Source of the DNA: Chlamydomonas sphaeroides
Lineage: Eukaryota > Chlorophyta > Chlorophyceae > Chlamydomonadales > Chlamydomonadaceae
Assembly (NCBI GenBank): GCA_001662425.1
Contig: BDDC01000021.1
Coordinates: 25,337-89,336 of the forward strand
Length of the DNA: 64,000 nt
Direction of reading: 5' to 3'
In this document: positions 23,101-33,711 of the stretch, one piece after another
Position numbering within the stretch: position 1 is the stretch's first letter
How the letters are laid out: each line of letters opens with the position of its first letter
The notes under the pieces: model-generated
What the model was told of the DNA's origin: nothing
Seen by the model: the letters and a program-made list of their open reading frames with translations, nothing else
Database searches by the model: none
Program-made: the position numbers and the translations under genes

Positions 23101-26100
23101 GCCGCCTGCACCATCGCAGCCACCGCCGGCGCTGCCGCTGCCGTCGGCGTCGCCTTGCCGTCGCCAGGCGCTCGCCGCCGCCAGCGCCAGCAAGGCCACC
23201 ATGTGGCTATAGCTGTGGGCAACCAGCGGCGCCGCCAGCGAGCCCGCCCCGTCGCCGCCGTCGGGGTTTGGCGGCGACAGTGGCGGCAGCGACAGCGGCA
23301 GCCGCAGCAGCTCCTCGCCCGCAGCCACGGACCGGGTAACGCGCACGGCGGCGCAATACGGCAGCGCGGCTGCCGTACCCAGCGCGGCGCAGCCGCCACC
23401 CGCAGCCGGAGCCTCGAGCAGCTGCAGCGCCGGCGGCTGCGCCGAATCGGTCTCCCCCGAACCCGGCGCATCGGCAGATCCCGTCGCAGCCGCAGCCGCA
23501 GCTGCGCCCTCAGCCGCCGCCAGCACAGCGGGGTGCAGCAGCGCGGGACGGGCTGCGCCAGCGGCGCACGCCGAGTGCAGCACCCGCCCCACGCGCCACC
23601 GTGCTTCGGTTAGCGCGGCCGTCAGTATGGCGCGTTGACCGTTGACCACGGCCAGAGCCAGCCGCCCGTGCCGGCCCACGCCCGCGCCCACCGCCGCCGC
23701 GTCCGCCGCCGCCAGCGCCGCCCCCAGCCGCCGGAGCCGCGCCTCTGCCGCTGCTGCAGCCGCCGCCGCCACGCTCGCATCCCCCGGTCCGGCCTCCCCT
23801 CCCTCCCCGCCCCACTCCTGCCGCCCCAGCCATTCCTCCGCCAGCAGCAGCCGGCCCGTCGCCGGCTCCTTACCGCCGCCGCCGCCGCCGCCGCCAGGCC
23901 CCCCCACTTCCGGCGCCAGCCCCAGCGCCGCCCGCGCCTCGGCCTCGCTGCCCACCATGGACCCCAGCCGCGACCCCAGCTGCCCCGCCACCGCGCGCAG
24001 CGCCGCCAGCTCGCTGGCCGCGTCGCCCGGGGCCAGCAGGGCAGCCACCGCGGCAGGCGGCTGCTGCGGCTGCGGCGGGCCCTGCTGCGGTGGTGCGTCG
24101 GGCGGGGGCGGCGCCAGGGCCTCGGAGGCGGCAAAGTAGAGCCGCGGGCCCGAGGCCAGGGCCACGCGAGTCGCCTGCGAGCGGCGCAGAGGGGCGACGG
24201 CGGCCGGTGGTCCAGGGCTGGGCGGGGGAGGCGGCGCTGGGATGGAAGGGTGGGTTGTCGTGTGGCGGTGTGAGCACTAGTAGCCCAGCGCACAAGCGCC
24301 ACACCTGCAGCAGCGCCTCCGGTAGCGGCGCCGCCAGCGTCAGCCGCTGCTCCGACGCCAAGCCCACCGCCGCCGCCACCAGCCTCCGCTGCGCCGCCTC
24401 AGCGCCCGCCTGCAGCGCGGCCGCCGCGTCCTCGCCGTCCTCACCGTCCCCGCCATCCAACGCGCCCGCTCCAGTGACCGGAGTGGCGGCAGCCGACAGC
24501 TGTACGGCAGCGTAGTCGTACGGGTTGGGCTGCAGTACGAATCCGTACGCCAGCAGCAGCTCCTGGTTGTCTTTGCTGCCGTAGTTGTTGCTCAGCAGCT
24601 CGCCCTGTCGGCGGCCGACGGCAGGGCCCAGCGCATGCGTCCAGCGCATGGGTCAGGCGGCAGCGGACGGGGCTGCCAGCAAGCGCGCGGCGACACGGCC
24701 GTGGCCCCAGCCCCTGGGCCGCAGCACCCACCACCAGAGCCAGCGACCACCCCCCCAGGGGCGCACCTTGGGCACGTCCCCGGTGCGCAGCCACACAAAG
24801 TCGCCCTCGCCCTGCGGCCCCGTGTGCCAGGCGGCCCCGCAGCCGGGCGCGTGGTCGATCATGTCGAGCACTGGGGGCGGTGGGGCGGTGGCGGCAGCAG
24901 CAGCGCGGCAGGCGCGACGGTGGGGCAGGGCGGACGGACGCGGCGGTCAGGGGTGGCGCCGCAGCCGGCGAGGGCGCCGCAGCCCTTGCGCCGCCGCAGC
25001 TCCTCGCCTCGCCCCTTGTCCGCCAACTGGCGGCTACTGCGGTTACCCAGCGCAGCTGCGGTCCGAGGCGCGATCCACGCCCCGAGCCCCGGCCAAGCGA
25101 GCGAGTCGTCCCGCACGCACGCACGCACGCACCCGGCACCATGCACACAGCCAGCGGCCAGTGGCCTGCCGCCGCCGCGGCGCCGTCGCCACCGGCAGCG
25201 CCGCCGCCAGCGGCCTCGGCCGCCGCCCGCAGGCGCCGCACCGTGAAGGAGCGGGACCACACGGCCGACCGAGCCCACCGCGCCGCCTCCCGGCTGCAGC
25301 CCCAGCCCGCCAGCACGTCGCCGTCACCCAGCTGGCTCGGCTGCTCGGCCCCTGGCGCCGCCGCAGCCGCAGTGGCGGCGAGCTCGCGCAGCCGCGTCAA
25401 CGCCGCCGCCAGGCGGCTGATGCCGGGCGAGTACGCAGCGACGGCCCGGGCTAGCCGCGTGCCGCGGAGCAGCGCCAGCGGGCCGGAGGTGGCGGCGACG
25501 GCGCCGCCAGCGGAGGCGGTGCCGCCGCCGCCGTCGGCCCACCAGGCGGGGTCGTCGTAGGTGGCGGGCAGGATGTCGATGTACGGCGCCCAGGCCGAGC
25601 GCTCGCCGCGGCAGCGCTCCAGAACCAGCAGCATGCACAGCACATCGCGGTCGGACAGACCGCCGTACACAGGGTCCCAGTACGACACGGGTACGGCGGC
25701 GGCGGCGGTGCCGTCGGGTGCATGCGCACCCGCCGGCGCACCAGCGGCCGCGGGAGCCCCTGCGGCGACAGTGGCGCCACCGGCCATTTCCTCGCGCAGC
25801 GCCCGGAAGGCGGGGCCGTATATGGGGTCGGCTAGGGCGGTGCCCGCGTGCATCAGCAGCCGCTGCGGCAGCGTAATGATGGGCTCCTGCGCCGGTATGT
25901 CGGCCGCGGCCGCGAAGCCCCGAGGGTCTTCGGGCGTCAGCGCGAGCTTGGATACTGAGGCTCCTCGTTCCAGTGCCCAGGAAAGTAAGCGCGCGAGGGG
26001 CTGGTGGGCCGGCGTGGGCGGCAGGTCGTGCGGAAGCAGCGGTGCTGGGGATGGCAGGGCATCGCCGGGGCTGGCAAGCGCGTTGGCTCCCGCCGGCAAT

Positions 26101-26111
26101 ACCGACGCCAT
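20154..26111 (-). CDS. SET-domain lysine-methyltransferase-like protein with long Ala-rich extension
   Basis: Nine-exon model, 1426 residues: 25133-26111, 24767-24870, 24305-24604, 22924-24174, 22656-22703, 22075-22485, 21386-21857, 20696-21050, 20154-20514. All junctions keep frame. The N-terminal part fits the Rubisco-LSMT/SETD3-type SET family. It has a DIPAQEPIITLP strand (SET-N); an iSET helix with DRDVLCMLLVLERCRGE then WAPYIDILP; VPVLDMIDHAP at residues 325-335; and NNYGSKDN...LLLAYGF at 367-383. A stretch NSELEQQAAELQDDF with following TLPAAVAELQ resembles the start of the LSMT substrate-binding domain. Family members transfer methyl groups from AdoMet to lysine or histidine. The usual Asn of the N-H motif is Asp here (DMIDHA), so activity is uncertain. 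The protein is two to three times the usual length, mostly Ala-rich insert, and ends with a basic KKRK...GKRKA tail. Exons 1-3 are secure; later ones are less so. Confidence 0.75.
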
Positions 26112-26373
26112 GATCGGCGTTAGAGGTGACTGCTTAGTCGATAACGGGCAGCAACGTTCGCTTGTGCACCAAGACCAATCGAACCGTCGCGGCGGCGGAT
26201 ATGTGACTGGGTTTGCTGTCTATGGCCAGTGCGTAATGGTCGTCATGTTGTGGAAATTACTTGGAAATGCAGACGCAGTGTCGCCGAGCAATGCAACCCG
26301 CGCTTCAATAATCGTGCCTCCGACTAATAGTTATCCGCACATGATACATTAGCATACACTCAACTCAGCAACG
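26112..26373. promoter_or_regulatory. Shared 262-bp head-to-head promoter interval
   Basis: The start codons of the SET-domain gene (minus strand) and the NOL8-like gene (plus strand) face away from each other across 262 bp. This stretch is visibly less GC-rich than the flanking coding sequence and must contain both 5' UTRs and core promoters. No clear TATA box or named element was identified. Confidence 0.6.
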
Positions 26374-29300
26374 ATGGGCGTTCGGTTGTTCGTCGGCGGC
26401 TTGCCGCCCGACATTTCCGCCGGCGACCTGAAAACTCGGTTCAGCCCTTTCGGTGTCGTGGGCAGCATCGAGCTCGTACCAGCCAAAGATGAATTTGCCA
26501 GCGCTACCAGCACTCCCCTCGGCGACCGCGCCGCATCGGCGCGAGCTGGCAATGGAGCAGCAGCTGCGTCCTGCCGCGGCTTTGCTTATGTGGAGCTAGA
26601 GCCCAAGGCAGGTGGCCCCGCAAGAGGGGGCACCCCCTCTGCACGCCGACAGCCGACGATATCGCCGTGCCTCGGCATTGCCCCACCGCCCACCTGCCGC
26701 CTGCCCAGTCCCCCGGCGTCTTCTGCCCTTCCCCCCTTCCTACCTCCCTCTCCACAGGACGACCACGCGGTCCACAAGTGCCTCAGCGTGTACAACAACA
26801 GCAAGTGGCGCGGCAACGTGCTGCGCGTGGAGCTGGCGAAGCCCTGGCACGCAGCCAAGCTAGCCCTCGACTGGCGGCAGGAAGCCGAGCAGAAGCCAGC
26901 AGCAGCAGCCGTCCCGGCGGCAGTCGCCCCCGACAGCATAGCCAATCCCGCCGGCAGCGGCGCCGCCCGCGCCGTCCCAAACACGCCCGGCCAGCAGCAC
27001 CCGCTGCTCATGACCCCCGCCGAGGCGCTGGCGCTGCGGCGGCAGCAGCTGGCGGAGGCGGCGACCGAGGCCCAGCGGCGGGCGCAGGAGCGCACGCGCC
27101 TCGAGGCAGCGCGCGCCGCGACCACAGGCGTCGTGACGCCGGCGGCGCTGGCGGCGGCCGAGGCCGAGCTGGTTGCCGCCGCCGCGCGCCGCGCCAAGGC
27201 GACGGCCAAGCGGCCGGTCTGGCTGCGCCCTGTAGAGCCCTCCGGCCCGCCGGCGCCCCTGGACACAGCCACTCCGCTGACGCTGCCCAACCCGCGCAAC
27301 TGGCGCAAGCCGCTGGAGGTGGGCGTGGCAGCATGGCAGGGCGTGGCAGCATGGCAGGGCGTGGCAGCACGGCAGGGCGTGGCAGCACGGCAGGGCGTGG
27401 CAGCACGGCAGGGCGGGGCAGCTGGCTAGGTCGAGGGCCGGACACAGTATGGGAGTCCTGTTGAGGGCTGGGGCGCACCCTAGCGCCCGTGGGGCACCCG
27501 TGCCGCTCACACCTACGGTGCGGAAGTGCCCTGCGCTGTGGCCAACCCGCTGCAACCTGCCCCGCCGGCCCCGCAGATCCCGCTAGCTCCTGGCGCTGTG
27601 AAGCCGCTGCCCAAGCACAGCTTCCCGGTGGCGGCGCCGCTGCCTCTGTCGCGCCTGGAGTGGGTGCGGGAGGACGTCGACGACGGCGCAGATGCCAACG
27701 GCGCCGACGTCGCTGACGATGAGGACAGCAGCAGCGACTCGGACACCGACGGCGACGCCGGCAGCCAGGGCCAGCGGGCCGCCAAGGCCGCCGCCGCCAA
27801 GGCCGCCGCCGCCAAGGCCGCCACCGCCGATGACGAGCAGCTCGAGCTCAACCTCGGCGGCGAGGACGACGGCAGGGCGCGGAAGCGCGCCCGGGCCGGC
27901 GCCGCCGCCGCCGCCGCCGCTACTAGCGCCGCCGCCGCCAAGGCCGGCGGCCGCAACGCCGCCGCCGCCGCCGCTCCGCGCATCACTAGCGCGCTGTACT
28001 ATCTGAACCGCGTGCTGGCACAGCCCATGCGCCCCTACCAGCCAGTCGCCAGGGCCGCCGCCGCCGCCGCTGCGCCGCGCTCGGGCACGACCGTGGCGCC
28101 GCCGAAAGAGCTGCGCGCCGAGGCCGCGCTGGCGGAGGAATTCATGGACGACGGCGCCGCCGACATGGCGCCATCGGTCACCGCTGCCGCCGCCGCCGCC
28201 GCCGCCGGCGGCGGCAAGGCTGCTGGCAAGCGGGAGGTAAAGGGCGAGGTACTTAGCATGTTCAAGGTGCTCAAGTCCATAGACAGCGCCAGCCGCAAGG
28301 AGGCCGCCGCGGCGGAGGCGGGCGCGCTGGTGGCCGCCAAGGCGGCGGAGGCGCGGCAGGCGGCGGCGGCGGCGGCGCGGCTGGCCAAGCAGCAGGGCGG
28401 CAAGGCGGCGCGGGCGTCGCTGACGCCGCAGCAGGCCGCGGCGGCGGCGGCCAGGAGCCCCTCGGCGGCGGCGTCGGCGGCGGCCAGGGCTGCGGCGGCG
28501 GCGGGGCCTGGCGACGGCGTGGTGGAGTTCATGGATGCGGAGGAGGAGGAGCAGGCGGAGGCGGGCCGCGCTGCGAGGGCTGCCACGGACGCGCTGGCGC
28601 GCTTCGCGGACAGCGACGACGAGGAGGAGGCCGCCCCGCGGCCCGTGGCGAAAGCCCGTGGCCCCGCGGCCAAGGCCGTGGCAGGCGCCAGCGGCCGGGG
28701 CGCAGCCGCGGCTGCCGGGGTCCGGGCCGCGGCCAGCGCGGCGGCGGCGTACGCCTCGGACGGAAGCGAGGCAGCGGACGAGGAGGATGGGGGGTTCGCC
28801 GCTGGCGGGGTCGACTTCGATAGCGAGGAAGCGGCTGGCTCGGACGGCGATGCGGAGGACGCGGGCCCCGCGGGGGCCCTCGGCGACTGGTCTGAGCTCG
28901 AGTCGGAGGAGCTGCAGCAGGTGGAGCTGGCGGGTGAGGAGCCGGAGCAGGGTGATGATCACGAGCGCAGCGGCAGCGACGGCGGGGCAGGCGGCGGGGC
29001 CAGCTCCGATGAAGATCCGCTGGAGGAGGCGGCAGAGGCGGAGGAGGCGGCCGAGGAGGAGGAGCTGGAGGAGGAGGAGGAGGAGGAGGAGGAGGAGGCC
29101 GAGGAGGAGGAGGCCGAGGAGGATGCTGAGGAGGAGGAGGAGGCAGAGGAGGCGGCAGAGGAGGAGGCCGAGGAGGATGCTGAGGAAGAGGAGGAAGAGG
29201 CGCCGCCGCCGCGGCACCTAGCGCCGCAACGAGCGGCTCCTCCCGCTGCCAGGGCAGCCGCATCGGGGGCCAAGGCCACCCCGGCGGCCGCACCCCCCGC

Positions 29301-31055
29301 TGCTGCCGCCAGAGCGCCGCGCGCCGCGCCGGCGGCCGCCAGCAAGGCCGCGCAGGGCGTTAAGCCAGGGCGGCCCCAGCCCCCAGCGAGTGAGCCTCCG
29401 GCATCAGCCGCCGCGACGCCGGCGGCCCGCCCAGCCCGCGGCCGTGGCGCCGCGCCGGCCTCCGAGCCGCCGGCCGCCGTCGGCTCCAAGCGCGCGCGGC
29501 TCGAGCCCGCCGCCCCTGCCTCCGCCGGCCCTCGCGCCCGCGCCGCCGCTGCCGACGACGGTGACGGCGCCGCCGCCGCCGCCGCCGCCGCCGTCAGGTC
29601 CCGGCCCGACATCTACATCCCCTCGGGCCGCACCCCAGCGACGGCCGGCGCCAAGGGCAAGGTCAAGGGCCGGACCGGCTCGGGCCCCGCGTCTGGCTCG
29701 GGGCGGCCGCCGGCGGCGACGCTGCTGGACGCGTTCGGCGGCGACAGCGACGGCGAGGAGGTGTTTGTGGACGTGGCCTCGGACGAGGAGGGCGGCGGCG
29801 GCGGACGAGGGGCAGCTGGGAGGGCGGCGGCGGAGGCCCAGCGGCGTCGGTCGCAGCTGGCGGAGGACGACGGGGCGGCGGCGGCTGGGCCGGGGCCCGG
29901 CTCTACGGCAGATGGCGGCGGCGGCGGCGGCGGCGGCAGCGGGCTGGGGGTGGTGAGCTTCGAGGACGAAGAGGAGGAGGCGCAGCAGGGCGGGCAGGGC
30001 TGGGGAGGGCGAGGCGGCCAGGAGGGGCAGTGGAAGCGGGGCGGGGGGCGCGGCGGCGGCGCGAGCCCGGGGCGCGGCCGAGGAGGCAGGCGGGACGACG
30101 GGGGCGGTCGCGGAGGGAGATGGGCGGGCGAGGGCGGGCACGGCGGCGGCCAGGGCGACGGCTTTGTCAGCTCGGGCATCACTCGCGGAGGGAGATGGGC
30201 GGTTGGGGCCGTCCGTGGCCGTGGGCACGACGGCGGCGGCGGCGGCGGCGGCTGGGGTGATGGAGGCGGCCGGGGCGGCGGGCGCGGCGGCGGCGGCGGC
30301 GGCTGGGGCGACGGTGGCGGCCGAGGCAGCGGGCGCGGCGGCGGCCGGGGCGACGGCGGTGGCAGAGGCGGCGGCCGTGGCAGGGGCAGGGACGCAGCAA
30401 GCCCCGGCCGCGGCCGCGGGGCCGGCCGTGGGGAGCGGCGGCCTCGCGACGAGGCTCATGACGGCGGCGAGGCGCCGCCGCGCCAGCGGTCCAAGTCGGA
30501 GGCGGCGTTGCTGGAGGCCGCGGCCCCCGAGGCGGCGCCTACCAAGGCCGACAAGCGGAGCGCCTCGGCGGCGGCCTCGCCCGCGGCGGGATTCCGCGCG
30601 CCTCCGCTGCTGCCCCCAGGTAAGCGCGAAGGTCTGCAATAGCAACCGTAACCGCCATGCGAAGACGGGGAGCCGCTGCGCAGCCGTCGCAGCGCCCCCC
30701 CACTGTGCCTCAATTGTGTCAGTCCAGGCCTGCTGGCACGCGCTCGGCTGGGCCGGGCCGGCGCCCTGCATCCCTCACAGCGCCACACTTCTGTTCACGC
30801 CCCTGATCGTCCCTTTGTCCCTGCCTCCATGCCCCTGTCCGCGCAGGCGGCCTGGCCGGGGGCGCCGGCGCCGGGCTGCTGTCGGCTGCGGCGGCCTTTG
30901 TGCGCCCCGCCGGCAGTGCGGAGCAGCTGGCGGCCGAGTGGCGCGCCAGCTCGGCGGGGCTGGTGGGCGGCGCTCGGGACAGCACGCGCACCGCCACCCG
31001 GGCGCAGGAGGGGCGGCCGGCGGCCAAGCGGGGCAGGGGCGGCAGGGGGCGGTAG
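26374..31055 (+). CDS. NOL8-like nucleolar RNA-binding protein (RRM, acidic core, RGG tail)
   Basis: Four exons, 26374-26607, 26758-27318, 27577-30619 and 30847-31055, giving 1348 residues with a TAG stop at 31053-31055. Residues 1-110 form one RRM: RNP2-like LFVGGL at 5-10 and RNP1-like RGFAYVEL at 68-75, followed across the intron by KCLSVYNNSKWRGNVLRVEL. That last block matches the K-C-x-S-V-x-N-x-x-K-W-x-G pattern of nucleolar protein 8. The middle is Ala-rich with acidic clusters, including a near-pure Glu run around residues 750-810. Residues about 1075-1220 are Gly/Arg-rich RGG repeats. NOL8 proteins act in the nucleolus in pre-rRNA processing; that role is inferred from the RRM and overall layout. 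The first intron uses a GC donor and is a multiple of three with no stop, so it could also be retained. It is divergently paired with the SET-domain gene. Confidence 0.8.
27325..27414. repeat. 18-bp minisatellite in intron 2 of the NOL8-like gene
   Basis: Five tandem copies of an 18-bp unit, GTGGCAGCAYGGCAGGGC, starting six bases after the proposed donor (GAG|GTGGGC at 27319). The reading frame runs through it, so it could be mistaken for coding sequence. The splice to 27577 gives the better protein (RNWRKPLE joined to IPLAPGAVK). Confidence 0.9.
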
Positions 31056-31378
31056 GCGGCGGATGGTGGCGGCGGGCGGTAGGTGACGAGGGTGCGACAG
31101 CCATCAAGCGTTTGGTTTGGGGTGTGTACATTGTCAAGATGCGCTAGGTTTGTCTGGAGGGCTTGTGCAACGATGGGGCGGCGCCGCGTGCGTTTGGGCG
31201 TTTCAGCATCATGGCGGCAAGTGGGATGATGGTGCAGAGCAGCAATACGTTGGCGGCAAAGCGTGCGGTGTACGAATGGCAGCGCTTGGCGGTGATGTGA
31301 CCCAGAGGCATGGAGACTCGAGTTCCGGGGGTGGAGGCAGGCAACAACCAAATCTGCCCTGCGGCACGCACGGGTCCT

Positions 31379-31383
31379 TGTAA
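31379..31383 (+). terminator. Candidate polyadenylation signal TGTAA of the NOL8-like gene
   Basis: TGTAA is the usual poly(A) signal in volvocine algae. This one lies about 320 nt after the NOL8-like stop codon, a reasonable 3' UTR length. Confidence 0.5.
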
Positions 31384-31604
31384 GCAGCTTTTCGCGCTGC
31401 ACACGCGACGGCTGCACAATACACGGCGTTGAGCTGGCCCAAGCTGACCAGGGGATCCGGAGATCTCCCCTGAAGCTGACGTACCGGGCCGACTGAGTTC
31501 AATGCGGCGCCGGCCCGGCCGCGGCCATGCGCCGAGGGCGTCAGCTCGGGGCCCAGTAGCCGCAGCCGCAGCTCTGAAGCCCTGGCGCTGCAGTGCTGCC
31601 AGTG

Positions 31605-31800
31605 CCCACGAGCGTGCTGGAGCGCGCGGCTTCACGACTGCGCGACGCCTTGGCGCTCGCCGAGGCGACCGTTGCGCAGCTCTCAGCGCTGCATGTCAAC
31701 AGCCGAGCTGCGGCAGCTGGGCGCGTCGCTGTGGTCGCAGCGGCGGCGCCTGGCGGTGGTGCGGTTGTGGGCCGCGGGAGAGCCGCCGTGGGCTACGCCG
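31605..31800 (+). pseudogene. Decayed coding-like segment, copy 1 (upstream of gene B)
   Basis: Shares diverged similarity with 56121-56330 upstream of gene C. Both contain the identical 16-mer GCTGGAGCGCGCGGCT (31616 and 56132), followed about 90-105 nt later by GAGCTGC-GCAGCTG-type sequence. Translated, they align as ASLWSQRRRLAVVRLW versus ALLQGQHQRHRAVRCW. Frames are broken by stops and shifts, so neither looks like a working gene. Parent gene unknown. Confidence 0.35.
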
Positions 31801-31930
31801 CTGGCCAGCGCAGCGCAGCGGCTACGCACGGCCAGGAGCCTCGCCTCGCCTCGCTCCGGGCGACCACGGCAGCGTGCGGCGCGTGCGCGGGAGCTAGGCC
31901 TGCTGGCGGTGCCAGCGCTCATGTGGTTGG

Positions 31931-31975
31931 GCAGCGGGCTGTGGGGCAGCGGGCTGTGGGGCAGCGGGCTGTGGG
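31931..31975. repeat. 15-bp tandem repeat, three copies
   Basis: GCAGCGGGCTGTGGG repeated three times without change, followed by a degenerate partial copy. Intergenic, upstream of gene B. Confidence 0.9.
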
Positions 31976-33711
31976 GCATGGGCTATGAGCGAGGCTTGGT
32001 CTGGGGACGGGTGGGGGAAACCAATGCCCGGCCGCTGGCAGCTGCAGGGGGTGGGCCGGCAGGGGCTTGGGGCAGGTCTTCGCCGAAGCGGTCCGAGCAA
32101 CGGTGCGACCTGCGGCGTCCCTCCCTCCGGTGGACTGTTCCACCGCACCATATCGTCGCATGCATGGGTGGCCGGGGGCGCGGCCGCCGCCCAGCAGGAG
32201 CTAAAACAAAAGAACGAAGTCATTAATAACCTACAACCCGTACCTGCCATTCTGCTAAAACTACAAGTCACCCATAGCCGCTGCGACGGGGGCCCAAGCA
32301 GGCGAACAAGCACGGAGGGCAGCGCGTGTCACCTTTCATCCCTACTACGCAGGAGATGTCGATAAGTTCACGTTTTCGCAGGTTACAGATACTCCTTCTG
32401 TGACTTCGTTCTAGCTTATCATCAAGTATAATCAGCGCGGACGTCAGAGCAGGGTACCTAAGATAGCCGCCACTTCGGGCAGCAGACAAGACCGGTGAGT
32501 GTGCGGAGGGGGGCCCGGGGCTGCTGCTGAGGTGCTGGCAAGGTGCGCACACGCCAGGCCTCGTACGTTATCTGGGTAGTCCAATCAGGGCACGGGTCAG
32601 GGTAGGTAGGGTTCAGGTTCGAGTCAAGATTTCGGACTCTGTCGACTCTGTTGACCCTGACGCGTGCGGTGCGCAGAGGCCATGACGAGCTGCGCCGCAA
32701 GCAAGCAAGGGCCACCCTCGCCCGCGCTGCCCTTTGTTCGACGCTCACGACCCCACCCCGGCTCCGCGTCCATCCGTCCAACCTGTATGCTGTGCCCCCC
32801 GCCCTGTGTGCTCCGCGTCTCCGCCCGCCCGCGCTGCAGGCCCAGCATCACCTACCGCCTGTCCCTAGCCTAGTTGGACCCCTCCCGGTAGGGCGCTATC
32901 ACCAATTCATCATCCCGCTGTCCGGCCCGTGCCTGCAGGCCTGGCCAGGAGGCCTCCTGGTCCTGGCTGGGCGTTGCGCTGACAGCCGCCCGGCTGTGGC
33001 CCAGCGGCAGCCTCGGCCCTCACCACGTCCTGCCGGCGGGAGTGGCTCCCGGCCTCCCGCTGCCGCCGCTGCCCCATCCAGGCGGCGGCTGCGACCGCGC
33101 TGGAGGTCGCTGCACACCTTGAAAGAATACGTCTGCTGCTGGGCTCAGTGGCGTCCTGTTCTAGCTGCCGCACGGACACCTGGCTCCACCGCTTGCTCCT
33201 CCTTCAATCCATCCAGGACCTGCCCCCCGCCGGCAGCTGCGCCTTCAGACGGCGCTGATGTTCATATCGTTTGTCCAACATGCTCTTTATATGCTCTTTT
33301 ACTTGGAACGTAAAGCTTAGTGTGTCGCCGGGGGGCCGCGAGGGTCGCCGGCTCATTCGGCACGGTTACGTTGGTTGGTCGGGCAATGCGACCGTCAGCC
33401 TCTAGCGCAGCTTTTCACATCGTACCTCGCAACCCTACCTACTTCTTTTACATAAAGCTTGGTTCGTCATCAGTTCATGCATGTTTGCCAAGTCGCAGTT
33501 CACTTCACACCAGGTCGCTTTCGCATGCCTGGACGCTTGCGGACCTCAATCGTGCAACTGTCATAGTCTTGACAAGCCGGCCTTGCGAACTAACGCAGCT
33601 GACTTGCCGTCCAATACCTCAAAGCGACGCCTTCTTACGCAAGCTGCGCGGCAAGCAAACCTATGCGACTCCTGAGTAGTGGCAAATGCCGCAACAGGAC
33701 ACACTTTGACA

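Larger units (their letters stand above)
31056..33711. other. Intergenic region between the NOL8-like gene and gene B
   Basis: Holds the NOL8-like 3' UTR, a decayed coding-like segment (31605-31800, listed separately), a 15-bp tandem repeat (31931-31975) and the gene B promoter/5' UTR. A GC-rich stretch at about 32860-33230 has partly open frames (for example RYHQFIIPLSGP) but no recognisable domain or consistent exon structure. From about 33250 to 33700 the sequence is distinctly more AT-rich, as expected for a promoter and 5' UTR. No named element was identified. Confidence 0.5.

Noticed and set aside
27583..30771. Very long open frames on the minus strand opposite the NOL8-like exon 3
   Set aside because: They are mirror images of Ala/Gly/Glu-rich GC-biased codons. 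They have no domains and are low-complexity (poly-Leu, poly-Ser, poly-Pro) throughout.
32860..33230. Possible small gene upstream of gene B
   Set aside because: Partly open frames only; no start/stop pair, domain or consistent splice sites.
33679..33711. Upstream in-frame GTG start for gene B
   Set aside because: GTG is not a usual nuclear start, and the ATG at 33712 already opens a signal peptide comparable to that of gene C.
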